Part shown: one piece after another, positions 1 through 5,555 of the stretch
Layout of the letters: each line of letters opens with the position of its first letter
How positions within the stretch are numbered: the first letter of the stretch is position 1
Source of the DNA: an uncultured Erysipelotrichaceae bacterium
GTDB lineage: Bacteria; Bacillota_I; Bacilli_A; RF39; UBA660
DNA length: 10,906 bases
Assembly (NCBI GenBank): GCA_902797105.1
Contig: CADBRL010000020.1
Span: forward strand, 1-10,906
Direction of reading: 5' to 3'
Program-made: the position numbers and the translations under genes
The notes under the pieces: model-generated
What the model was told of the DNA's origin: nothing
What the model saw: the letters and a program-made list of their open reading frames with translations, nothing else
The model's database searches: none

Positions 1-1
1 A

Positions 2-136
2 TCTTATAAAGAAAGTGAAAATAAAAAACTACAACCAATTTTAAGAAGTAGTTATGAATTCAAACGAGGATATGATACACAAGGAACAAAAAGGTACAAA
101 GTCCATTACCAAGTGAATTGTTATTTTTGTCTATGA
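2..136 (+). CDS. C-terminal end of an unrecognised protein (partial at left edge)
   Basis: A reading frame enters from the left edge and stays open for 44 codons to a TGA stop that lies in the loop of a palindrome. The peptide is polar and basic, rich in Lys, Tyr and Gln, and ends with NCYFCL. I recognise no domain, and the fragment is too short to identify. It is the only long open frame over this stretch that fits a plus-strand gene, and it converges on the truncated substrate-binding protein gene on the other strand. In AT-rich DNA a 44-codon open stretch can arise by chance, so this is a weak call. Translating the sequence to the left of the window would settle it. Confidence 0.3.
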   Translation, partial: SYKESENKKLQPILRSSYEFKRGYDTQGTKRYKVHYQVNCYFCL

Positions 137-161
137 TTAGACTTATAATTTTTCACTTGGT
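108..161. repeat. Nested palindrome between two convergent gene ends
   Basis: The arms ACCAAGTGAA (108-117) and TTCACTTGGT (152-161) are perfect 10-bp inverted repeats. Inside them a second perfect hairpin, GTCTA-TGAT-TAGAC, lies at 129-142. The structure starts 4 nt beyond the stop of the minus-strand gene and contains the stop of the left plus-strand frame. Neither flank has a T-tract, so it is not a standard intrinsic terminator. It could still be a convergent-end mRNA structure or a scar of the rearrangement that shortened the neighbouring gene. Confidence 0.45.
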
Positions 162-165
162 GACT

Positions 166-768
166 TCATTCTCTTGCACTATCATCAAAAAGATTAACAA
201 AATCACCAACACCACCAATAAATGAACCAGATAAAGCTGAAAACTCAACTGCAGTATTAACATTAATTTTATCAGTATCAATATTATTTTTCTTTAAAGC
301 ATTTAAGAAGTTTAAAGCTGGCATACCAGTACTTCTTCCAACTAAAATTTCTTTGTTATATAAGTCTTCTAATTTAAAATCTTTAATATCTTTTCTTGAA
401 ACAATAAATTGACCATCTCTTTTAGTAAGACCTGCAAAAAGTGTTAAATAATCACTTTCATCTTGTTTATAAACATATATTGCAGACTCAGCACCAGCAA
501 AACCTATTTCCACATCACCAGATAAAACTGCTGCGCTTACCTTATCAGCACCAGGTGTTAAAATAAGTTCTAAATCTATATTATTTTCTTTAAAATAACC
601 TTTTTCTATTGCAACATAAAGTGGACTATAAAATGAACTATGGGTAACTTCAGCAAGTCTAACCTTAGTTAAAGATGTATTTTTATCCTTTCTAAAGCCA
701 AATGCAAGTAACACCACCCCGAGTAAAACTACCATGCATGATAATCCAATTATAATTCTTTTTTTCAA
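166..768 (-). CDS. Truncated ABC transporter substrate-binding protein (SsuA/NMT1/THI5-like), probable pseudogene
   Basis: This is the N-terminal part of a periplasmic-binding-protein-fold protein of the SsuA/NMT1 group, which capture sulfonates, taurine, thiamine-pyrimidine precursors or similar small molecules for an ABC importer. Residues 1-24 form an N-terminal membrane segment or signal. Residues 45-60 (SPLYVAIEKGYFKE) and 83-95 (SGDVEIGFAGAES) are the family's hallmark first-lobe motifs, and 180-194 match the second-lobe GTGDFV..F region. The start is TTG at 766-768, chosen because a strong GAGGGAGG ribosome site lies 8 nt upstream. Family members are usually about 310-340 residues; this one ends at 200, inside the second lobe, and no other frame below it continues the homology. 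It therefore lacks the segment that closes the binding site. No ATPase or permease gene is nearby. The identity is fairly certain, the exact ligand unknown, and a working product unlikely. Confidence 0.8.
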   Translation of the reverse strand: MKKRIIIGLSCMVVLLGVVLLAFGFRKDKNTSLTKVRLAEVTHSSFYSPLYVAIEKGYFKENNIDLELILTPGADKVSAAVLSGDVEIGFAGAESAIYVYKQDESDYLTLFAGLTKRDGQFIVSRKDIKDFKLEDLYNKEILVGRSTGMPALNFLNALKKNNIDTDKINVNTAVEFSALSGSFIGGVGDFVNLFDDSARE

Positions 769-776
769 AAATAATT

Positions 777-784
777 CCTCCCTC
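777..784 (-). promoter_or_regulatory. Ribosome binding site selecting a TTG start
   Basis: Read on the minus strand the site is GAGGGAGG, 8 nt before TTG at 768-766. No ATG or GTG is suitably placed, and TTG is followed directly by a Lys-Lys-Arg signal-type N-terminus, so this site decides the start of the substrate-binding protein gene. Confidence 0.65.
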
Positions 785-843
785 TAAAGTAATATATGAA
801 TAAAAACAACATTATGTTATAAAGAAAATAACTATATAATTTA

Positions 844-872
844 TTGTTTAATTTAATTAATCATGGTAAAAT
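844..872 (+). promoter_or_regulatory. Sigma-A-type promoter of the superoxide reductase operon
   Basis: A -35 TTGTTT (844-849) and -10 TAAAAT (867-872) are separated by 17 bp, with an extended TGG just before the -10. The expected transcription start is near 879. The AAGGAG ribosome site at 881-886 and ATG at 894 follow directly, giving a leader of only about 15 nt. The divergent gap 769-893 holds no equally good promoter that I can find for the minus-strand gene. Confidence 0.65.
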
Positions 873-893
873 AATCCCATAAGGAGAAACATT

Positions 894-1274
894 ATGAAAA
901 ATGAATTAATAATAAAAAAGTGTTTAAAATGTGGTACATTATTCGAAGTAATTAATGATTGCAAATGTGATGAATGTCAAATAAAATGTTGTGAGGAATT
1001 AGTCATAGAACTAATTCCAAATAGTATTGATGCTTCATTTGAAAAACACGTACCAACATATGAAATAATAAATGATGAAATATATGTAAAAGTAAATCAT
1101 GTTATGGAAGATGATCATTTTATTATGTGGATAGCTTTAGTAAATGAAAAAGTAACTGAAAAAGTTAAATTATTAGTAAATGAGCCTGCTGAATGTAAGT
1201 TTAAATACATAAAGGGATCAAAATTATACGCATATTGCAATAAACATGGTCTTTGGACTTGCGACGTAAAATAA
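894..1274 (+). CDS. dfx: Superoxide reductase (desulfoferrodoxin, two-iron type)
   Basis: This cytoplasmic enzyme reduces superoxide to hydrogen peroxide without making oxygen, a typical anaerobe defence fed by rubredoxin or similar donors. The active-site iron ligands are all visible: His52 in EKHVP, His69 and His75 in HVMEDDH, and Cys115 and His118 in YCNKHGLW. Glu50-Lys51, the conserved pair before the first His, are also present. The N-terminal desulforedoxin domain keeps its four rubredoxin-type ligands, Cys10/Cys13 and Cys32/Cys33. The length of 126 residues matches the family. Three extra cysteines (23, 25, 28) sit in the loop between the two ligand pairs, where classical enzymes have a Gly-rich stretch. 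It is the first gene of an operon, with AAGGAG 7 nt before ATG, and the next gene starts 16 nt downstream. The call is firm; the electron donor is not visible here. Confidence 0.93.
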   Translation: MKNELIIKKCLKCGTLFEVINDCKCDECQIKCCEELVIELIPNSIDASFEKHVPTYEIINDEIYVKVNHVMEDDHFIMWIALVNEKVTEKVKLLVNEPAECKFKYIKGSKLYAYCNKHGLWTCDVK

Positions 1275-1290
1275 AATTCTTGGAGCTAAG

Positions 1291-2124
1291 ATGAAAAAGC
1301 GTAAAATACGAGTTATAATCGGAGTAATGTTATCTTTAATAATATTAGTTATCTTGATAGCTTTAATATTTAACACTAGTCCAATAATAAAAAACACAAA
1401 TAATAAAAATGTTGAATATCCTAAAGAAAAAAATAATACCATTGAAATTATTGATTTAACTAAAAATAACTCTGATATTTCTTGTTTAAATGAAGAAGAA
1501 TTTTACAAAGATGAAACATATATTTACTATCTACCATGTAATAGCAAATATATAAGCGTTATTTATAATGAAGAAAAATTTGATATTAAAACAGCATTAA
1601 CTAATAAAATAATTAAATTAACAGACTTAGACAAATATAATATTAAATATATAAAAAAAGAAATTTCCAAAGAAGAAACAAATAAAATAATAACAATTTC
1701 ATTTGATACCAAAGGTGGAAGTAAAGTAGATAGTATCTCATTAGACAATAATCAAACTTTTAGATTACCAGAAAATCCAACATATAATGGCTATATTTTT
1801 AAATGTTGGACAGACAAAAACAACAATAAAATTACAAATGAGACTATATTTAATGAAGACACAACTCTTTATGCTATCTGGGAAAAAGTAGACAAAAAGA
1901 ACAATGTAGTAACAGAAAAACCAACAAATAGTAATAATGTGAATAATAATCAAAATAATGAAAATGCTAATAAAGAGCCAGATAAAGCTGATAAACCACC
2001 ACAAGAAGAACCACCAAAAGAAACAGAAAAAACTCAAGCTCAGAAAAATAATGAATATCGAAATCAAATTCAAAACAAATATTCAATTAAAATAGCATAT
2101 AAAGATGAAATGGACTATTATTAG
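1291..2124 (+). CDS. Membrane-anchored InlB B-repeat protein; frame continues past amber stop into metallopeptidase
   Basis: GGAG lies 5 nt before ATG. Residues 7-27 form one N-terminal transmembrane segment, so the rest is predicted to lie outside the cell. Residues 60-125 form a small domain with Cys65 and Cys83 that may pair. Residues 133-198 match the InlB B-repeat (Listeria-Bacteroides/Flg_new repeat), with DTKGGSKV, NPTYNGYIFKCW and TTLYAIW at the expected places. A low-complexity Asn/Pro/Glu/Lys linker spans 199-255. The last 23 residues (YRNQIQNKYSIKIAYKDE) read like the start of the zinc-peptidase domain encoded just downstream. The gene stops at TAG 2122-2124, and the next ATG follows immediately in the same frame. 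I infer one original protein of about 481 residues split by this amber codon. The repeat domain is well supported; a role as surface anchor or adhesin for the peptidase is inference. Confidence 0.8.
   Translation: MKKRKIRVIIGVMLSLIILVILIALIFNTSPIIKNTNNKNVEYPKEKNNTIEIIDLTKNNSDISCLNEEEFYKDETYIYYLPCNSKYISVIYNEEKFDIKTALTNKIIKLTDLDKYNIKYIKKEISKEETNKIITISFDTKGGSKVDSISLDNNQTFRLPENPTYNGYIFKCWTDKNNNKITNETIFNEDTTLYAIWEKVDKKNNVVTEKPTNSNNVNNNQNNENANKEPDKADKPPQEEPPKETEKTQAQKNNEYRNQIQNKYSIKIAYKDEMDYY
2122..2124 (+). other. In-frame amber codon splitting one predicted protein
   Basis: TAG separates two frames that are exactly in phase (1291-2121 and 2125-2736). The downstream ATG has no ribosome site (the preceding 20 nt have no AGGAGG-like run). 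The domain boundary also lies upstream of the stop rather than at it. Possible explanations are a nonsense mutation, read-through, or stop-start reinitiation at TAGATG. Confidence 0.75.
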
Positions 2125-2736
2125 ATGAATGGCTATACAAGAAAAATAATCGAGGATGACAATGAAATAAATAAGTATCTTATAGAAATAGATAAAGCAC
2201 TTGCCAAATATCCTGAAGGATTTTTCAAAGAAATGAAAAACTTTAATATGCCAGCAACTATATATTTAGTTAAAAGTATAAGTGGTAATGTATCCGGAGT
2301 TACAGATGCTCATATAAAAACAAATATCATAATAATGATAGAACCATCACTATTATTTGAATACGTACTTCATCACGAAATAATGCATTATATAGATTCA
2401 TATATTAGTGTTAAAGGTTATCCAATCGATATAAATAAAAGTATGAATGAAGTAAACCCAGATGGCTTTATATACGGAGATGAAAGTAACGATTATGTCT
2501 ATAATTTCACAGATGTAAAAAATGCTTATTTTGTATCAAAATATGGAAAAACAAACTATTTAGAAGATAGAGCAGTAATTTTTGCAGAATTAATGTTTAG
2601 AACTTACACAAAAGATTGTTATGCAAAAAATACACCCATAAATAAAAAAGCAAACTTTATAAGTTCACAAATAAAAGAACATTTTTCCATTTTAAAAAGT
2701 ACCGAAAAATATTATTGGGATAGATTTATTAAGTGA
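2125..2736 (+). CDS. Zinc metallopeptidase domain (HExxH, gluzincin-like), second half of the split gene
   Basis: The hallmark is HEIMH at residues 84-88 (preceded by another His), with two zinc-binding His and the catalytic Glu85. LEDRAVIFAELM at 146-157 follows; Glu148 is the likely third zinc ligand, as in other gluzincin-type families with an E-D-x-A helix. The N-terminal part (NEINKYLIEIDKALAKYPEG) resembles the helix that precedes the active site in putative zinc-binding peptidases of Firmicutes. That helix normally follows a strand like the KYSIKIAY segment encoded before the amber codon. Alone, this product would have no signal or membrane anchor; joined to the upstream frame it would be displayed outside the membrane. 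The stop overlaps nothing, and the next gene starts 20 nt later. The peptidase fold is well supported; its substrate is unknown, and independent translation is doubtful because no ribosome site precedes the ATG. Confidence 0.75.
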   Translation: MNGYTRKIIEDDNEINKYLIEIDKALAKYPEGFFKEMKNFNMPATIYLVKSISGNVSGVTDAHIKTNIIIMIEPSLLFEYVLHHEIMHYIDSYISVKGYPIDINKSMNEVNPDGFIYGDESNDYVYNFTDVKNAYFVSKYGKTNYLEDRAVIFAELMFRTYTKDCYAKNTPINKKANFISSQIKEHFSILKSTEKYYWDRFIK

Positions 2737-2744
2737 TAAAAAAG

Positions 2745-2752
2745 AAAGGAGG
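2745..2752 (+). promoter_or_regulatory. Near-perfect ribosome binding site that fixes the next start
   Basis: AAAGGAGG (followed by T) is almost a full complement of the 16S anti-Shine-Dalgarno end and sits 4 nt before ATG 2757. It shows that translation begins there and not at the upstream in-frame GTG at 2733, which overlaps the previous stop and would place this site inside the coding sequence. Confidence 0.8.
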
Positions 2753-2756
2753 TCAA

Positions 2757-3116
2757 ATGAAAAATACTTTATTATTAAAAATAATTGCTGTAGTAATTGT
2801 TTTAATAGGAGTTGGATTTGGAATATACAAAAGCATAACAAAAGAAAAAGATCTTGTTTTTGAAGCTACAATTAAAGATGTTGTATCTAGAGATAATAAA
2901 TATACTATTTTAGTTGAAAAAAAAGACAAAGATAATGTCATAGAATACGAATTTGAAATAGATAACAAAACTAAAATAATATATGAAAATAAAGAAGTTA
3001 CATTAGATAAATTAAAAGCAAATCAACAAGTATCTATAACAGCAGAAGATGTAATGATGCCAAGTGAGCCTGCAAAGTTAGCTAATGTTAAAAAGATAGT
3101 TATTTTAAAGGACTAA
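2757..3116 (+). CDS. Small membrane-anchored DUF3221/YobA-like protein
   Basis: The protein has 119 residues from the ATG chosen by the strong ribosome site. Residues 5-22 form an N-terminal transmembrane or signal-anchor segment, and the rest is predicted to be extracellular. The remainder is a compact beta-rich domain: an opening strand pair around EATIKDVVSRDNKYTILV, the pattern TKIIYENKEVTLDKLKANQQV, and a closing segment MPSEPAKLANVKKIVI. This order (strand, acidic loop, 'sfxdLkxGqxVxV', 'SyPaqaxAxkI') is that of the DUF3221/YobA OB-fold-like lipoprotein family, whose function is not established. There is no lipobox Cys here, so the anchor is a membrane helix. It is the last gene of the superoxide reductase operon and is followed at once by a terminator. 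The family assignment is from pattern only and moderately sure. Confidence 0.65.
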   Translation: MKNTLLLKIIAVVIVLIGVGFGIYKSITKEKDLVFEATIKDVVSRDNKYTILVEKKDKDNVIEYEFEIDNKTKIIYENKEVTLDKLKANQQVSITAEDVMMPSEPAKLANVKKIVILKD

Positions 3117-3147
3117 AGAGAAAATAAGAAATTATTTTCTTTTTTTT
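3117..3147 (+). terminator. Intrinsic terminator after the superoxide reductase/metallopeptidase operon
   Basis: Stem AGAAAATAA (3119-3127) pairs perfectly with TTATTTTCT (3132-3140) around a GAAA loop and is followed by a run of seven T. The stem is AT-rich but the layout is classical, and it begins just after the stop codon of the preceding gene. Confidence 0.7.
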
Positions 3148-3163
3148 AAAAGTCTGTTATAAT
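3135..3163 (+). promoter_or_regulatory. Promoter for the GNAT-MazG/M14 peptidase operon
   Basis: A perfect -10 TATAAT (3158-3163) carries an extended TGT at 3155-3157. The -35 at a 17-bp spacing is poor (TTTTCT, inside the terminator stem). The expected start of transcription is near 3170, only about 9 nt before ATG 3179 and on top of an in-frame GTG at 3170. The mRNA would therefore be leaderless or nearly so. Confidence 0.5.
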
Positions 3164-3178
3164 TAAATTGTGATTTAT

Positions 3179-3963
3179 ATGAATATAGAAATAAAAAAAT
3201 ATGACCAAGAAAATGCTAGTGTTTGTAATGATTTATTAACAAAACTAATAAATGATGAAACAAAATATGATGAAAATTTAAAAAATAACATTATAATTAA
3301 TAATTATTATAATAAATTAAATGAAAACTCAGTTATATATATATAGCATTTATAAATAATAAAGTAGTAGGTTATATATATGAATATGTAACTGAAGATA
3401 TTTTTGTTAAAGAAAAAACAGCTAAATTAGATGCTTTATATGTTTTAGAAGAATATCGTGGCAATAAAATAGCTAGTAAATTAATTGAAGAATTTAAAAA
3501 TTGGTGTTTTAGTAAAAAAGCAAAATACATCGAAGTAACAGCATGGAACGACAATATTGATGCTACCAAAATATATTTAAAGCATGGCTTTTTGCCAAAG
3601 AAATCAACATACATATATGGCTGCAAACCAAAACATTATCAAAAATTAGTGAGAGATAAAATACCTGAAAAAATAAAAAATAATAATGAAGAACCAATAA
3701 CTAGAATTCTAGATGAAAACGAATATAAAAAGGAATTGGAAAAGAAATTGTATGAAGAATATATTGAAGTAATAAGTGCCAAAGGTGAAGAAAAATTGCA
3801 AGAACTTGCAGACATGATTGAAGTTATGAAATATTTAGCTTATCTTGAAAATATCTCTTTAGAAGAAATTATAAAAATATCCGAAAAAAAGAATGAAAAA
3901 AGAGGTTCATTTAAAGAAAAAATATATTTGGAAGGTGTAAAAAATGAACAAATACAAAATTGA
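3179..3963 (+). pseudogene. GNAT N-acetyltransferase fused to MazG-like NTP pyrophosphohydrolase, interrupted by a frameshift
   Basis: The first frame (ATG 3179, 55 codons) ends at TAG 3344-3346 inside a TA repeat. The second frame is open from 3325 to TGA 3961-3963 but has no credible start. Joined with one TA unit removed they give a smooth 260-residue protein. Residues 1-145 are a GNAT acetyltransferase (NSVIYIAFINNKVVGYIYEY core, acetyl-CoA loop EYRGNKIASKLI at 91-102, and an IYLKHGF end strand). Residues 152-260 are an all-alpha NTP pyrophosphohydrolase of the MazG/HisE-like house-cleaning group (KLVRDKIPEKI opening, EEYIE at 192-196 and ELAD at 208-211 as Mg ligands, RGSF at 241-244). 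No ribosome site precedes the ATG, or a TTG at 3592 that could in principle start the second domain alone. The gene is either dead, phase-variable, or affected by a sequencing error. Both domain identities are well supported; substrates are unknown. Confidence 0.8.
3334..3345 (+). repeat. (TA)6 dinucleotide tract at the frameshift
   Basis: Six TA units lie exactly where the GNAT reading frame shifts. With five units the sequence reads on in frame as VIYIAFINNKVVGY, a normal GNAT strand. With six units it stops at TAG. Slippage in such tracts is a known cause of reversible on/off switching. Confidence 0.7.
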
Positions 3964-5458
3964 TTATGAAATATTAACTTTAGAAAAACTTCAAAAAAGA
4001 TTAGAAAAAATAGTTTCCAATCCAGAAAATAAATTTAAAGTAACAAAACTAGAAAATATAGGATATACAACATGTGGTTTTCCAATTGAACATTATTCTA
4101 TAGGTAATGGCCCATTCCATGTCACTTATATGGGTGGAGCACATGGTAATGAAATAATAAGTGTAGATTTTGTTACACAGCTTATGCAAAATTTAGCACT
4201 TGGAAACAATTTTGATAATTTTGACCCCGAGATATTTACAATTGACTTTATACCGGTTCAAAATCCCGAAGGTTTTGCAGTCACAACATATGCTTTAGAT
4301 AGTGTCATGAAAAATATGACAGATGAAGAAATTGAAAAATTTAGCAAATCCTACTGGGCTTCTTTCCGTGAAGATGATCAAAATGTTTTAAAAGTTAATA
4401 AAATGTTAAAATATATTTGTGATGAATTTACCATTGATGTTGACAAAACTAAAGTTATCAACACTTTCTGGATTAGTTTTCAAGGAAAAGACATTACTAA
4501 AGATAGTGTTAAAAAATATTTACAAGATACATACGGAATAAGTTGTGAACCCTTAACAAATATTGTTGATGAAACTTTAGATAAAGAAATTTCTCAAAAT
4601 AGGAAACATACAGAAATGTTTAATAATTTAACACCAGAAGTTATACCAAATTTAAGTGAAGCTCACAGTAATTTGAAGAAAAAAATAACTAAAATGTTTG
4701 CAAATAACGCATTCCCAGCAGGAAGTTTAGCAAATTTTTATGCAAATTCAAATGGTGTAAACCTAAATGATAATAATCCATCATTTTATGAAATAATGAA
4801 AAAGCAAATCATAGAATATGGAGTAACACTTGGAAACTTACGTGATAATCACATAACTAAAAGTATTGCTGGTCCAATTGGTATGGCAAACTACGACATG
4901 AATGAAGATTTTAAATTTGAATCAGAAAATATAGCACTATTAAATTACTTAGACAAATTAGATAGAAGTGGTGGTAATATGGCATTTTTCAATTGTCATG
5001 GTACAGGTGGACTTTTATATACATATCCCGTATTTGAAAATGATTACATCAAGGCCCATAATGAAGGAGTAACGAGAGATTTTTCCTTTTTCATAAATAG
5101 CAGAATTGCCACAGAATATACGAATGAAACTGGTAAAGTTTACATGAAACAAACAGAAAAATTTGAGCCATACAAGACAGCTGGTTATCCTGAAAAAATA
5201 ACTGGAGTAGGGGATTTACTACGTCAAAAATACATAGCTTCTTTCATTCTAGAATTATCAAAAATGGGTGGTAATCCAATTGCTCCATATGGTGATAAAA
5301 ATGGTAATTTCTATTTAACGATGACCAGTAATTTTGCAGCTTTTAACAAAACTTTAGAAACAATATTAACCATTAAACATTTATATGAAAGTAGCTATTT
5401 TATGTCTTACGATGAATTTGGCCAAGTTCACTATGAAGAAAGTTCTAGGTCAAGATAA
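3944..5458 (+). CDS. M14-family zinc carboxypeptidase-like protein, cytoplasmic
   Basis: This is a 504-residue zinc peptidase of the M14 (carboxypeptidase A) fold. The metal ligands are visible: His67 and Glu70 in GAHGNE, and His352 in FFNCHGTGG. Other landmarks are VQNPEGF at 105-111, YWASFRE at 137-143 (Arg142 is a candidate for the substrate Arg), GVNLNDN at 271-277, and the catalytic-Glu segment ILELSKMGGNP with Glu437. About 160 residues separate the NPEGF segment from GVNLNDN, a helical insertion much longer than in minimal M14 enzymes. The usual Asn-Arg pair that grips the substrate C-terminus reads Asn275-Asp276. There is no signal peptide or membrane segment, so it should act in the cytoplasm, perhaps on peptides or recycled wall fragments. 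AAGGTG lies 6 nt before ATG, and the gene overlaps the end of the MazG domain by 20 nt, suggesting translational coupling. The family call is firm; the specificity is open. Confidence 0.85.
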   Translation: MNKYKIDYEILTLEKLQKRLEKIVSNPENKFKVTKLENIGYTTCGFPIEHYSIGNGPFHVTYMGGAHGNEIISVDFVTQLMQNLALGNNFDNFDPEIFTIDFIPVQNPEGFAVTTYALDSVMKNMTDEEIEKFSKSYWASFREDDQNVLKVNKMLKYICDEFTIDVDKTKVINTFWISFQGKDITKDSVKKYLQDTYGISCEPLTNIVDETLDKEISQNRKHTEMFNNLTPEVIPNLSEAHSNLKKKITKMFANNAFPAGSLANFYANSNGVNLNDNNPSFYEIMKKQIIEYGVTLGNLRDNHITKSIAGPIGMANYDMNEDFKFESENIALLNYLDKLDRSGGNMAFFNCHGTGGLLYTYPVFENDYIKAHNEGVTRDFSFFINSRIATEYTNETGKVYMKQTEKFEPYKTAGYPEKITGVGDLLRQKYIASFILELSKMGGNPIAPYGDKNGNFYLTMTSNFAAFNKTLETILTIKHLYESSYFMSYDEFGQVHYEESSRSR

Positions 5459-5481
5459 GCTCGCATAATATGCGAGTTTTA
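5457..5481 (+). terminator. Intrinsic terminator after the M14 peptidase gene
   Basis: Perfect 7-bp stem CTCGCAT (5460-5466) / ATGCGAG (5470-5476) with an AAT loop is followed by TTTT. It starts right after the TAA stop. Its GC-rich stem stands out in this AT-rich window. Confidence 0.85.
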
Positions 5482-5500
5482 ACATGCCTAAAAAAAGAGC

Positions 5501-5529
5501 TTTACAACTTAAAAATAATTTGCTATAAT
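5501..5529 (+). promoter_or_regulatory. Promoter of the helical-repeat operon
   Basis: -35 TTTACA (5501-5506), a 17-bp spacer ending in the extended TGC, and a perfect -10 TATAAT (5524-5529). The predicted start near 5536 gives a leader of about 20 nt with AAAGGG at 5541-5546 before ATG 5556. It is the best-matching promoter in the window. Confidence 0.8.
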
Positions 5530-5555
5530 TTATTCATAATAAAGGGCGTGATTAA

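Noticed and set aside
838..858. Short palindromic AT stretches in the 769-893 gap as an operator
   Set aside because: Runs such as AACATTATGTT and TTTAATTTAATTAA are short and expected by chance at this base composition; they do not line up convincingly with the promoter.
1765..2073. Minus-strand 102-residue hydrophobic reading frame
   Set aside because: It is the antisense of the Asn/Lys-rich linker and repeat region of the InlB-repeat protein. Its Phe/Ile/Trp-rich composition is the mirror of AAA/AAT/CCA codons, and no ribosome site precedes it.
2122..2124. General recoding of TAG (pyrrolysine or alternative code) or TGA as Trp (Mycoplasma code)
   Set aside because: TAG ends the first helical-repeat gene at 6798-6800 just before a new ribosome site. 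TGA ends several genes at sensible places, and Trp is written TGG throughout.
2733..2756. GTG start at 2733 for the DUF3221-like protein
   Set aside because: A near-perfect ribosome site lies at 2745-2752, inside that extension and just before ATG 2757, so the shorter form is the real one.
3592..3963. Stand-alone MazG-like gene starting at TTG 3592
   Set aside because: The TTG is inside the end of the GNAT domain (KHGFLPKK), has no ribosome site, and the frame is open far upstream with clear acetyltransferase sequence. It is the tail of the frameshifted fusion gene.
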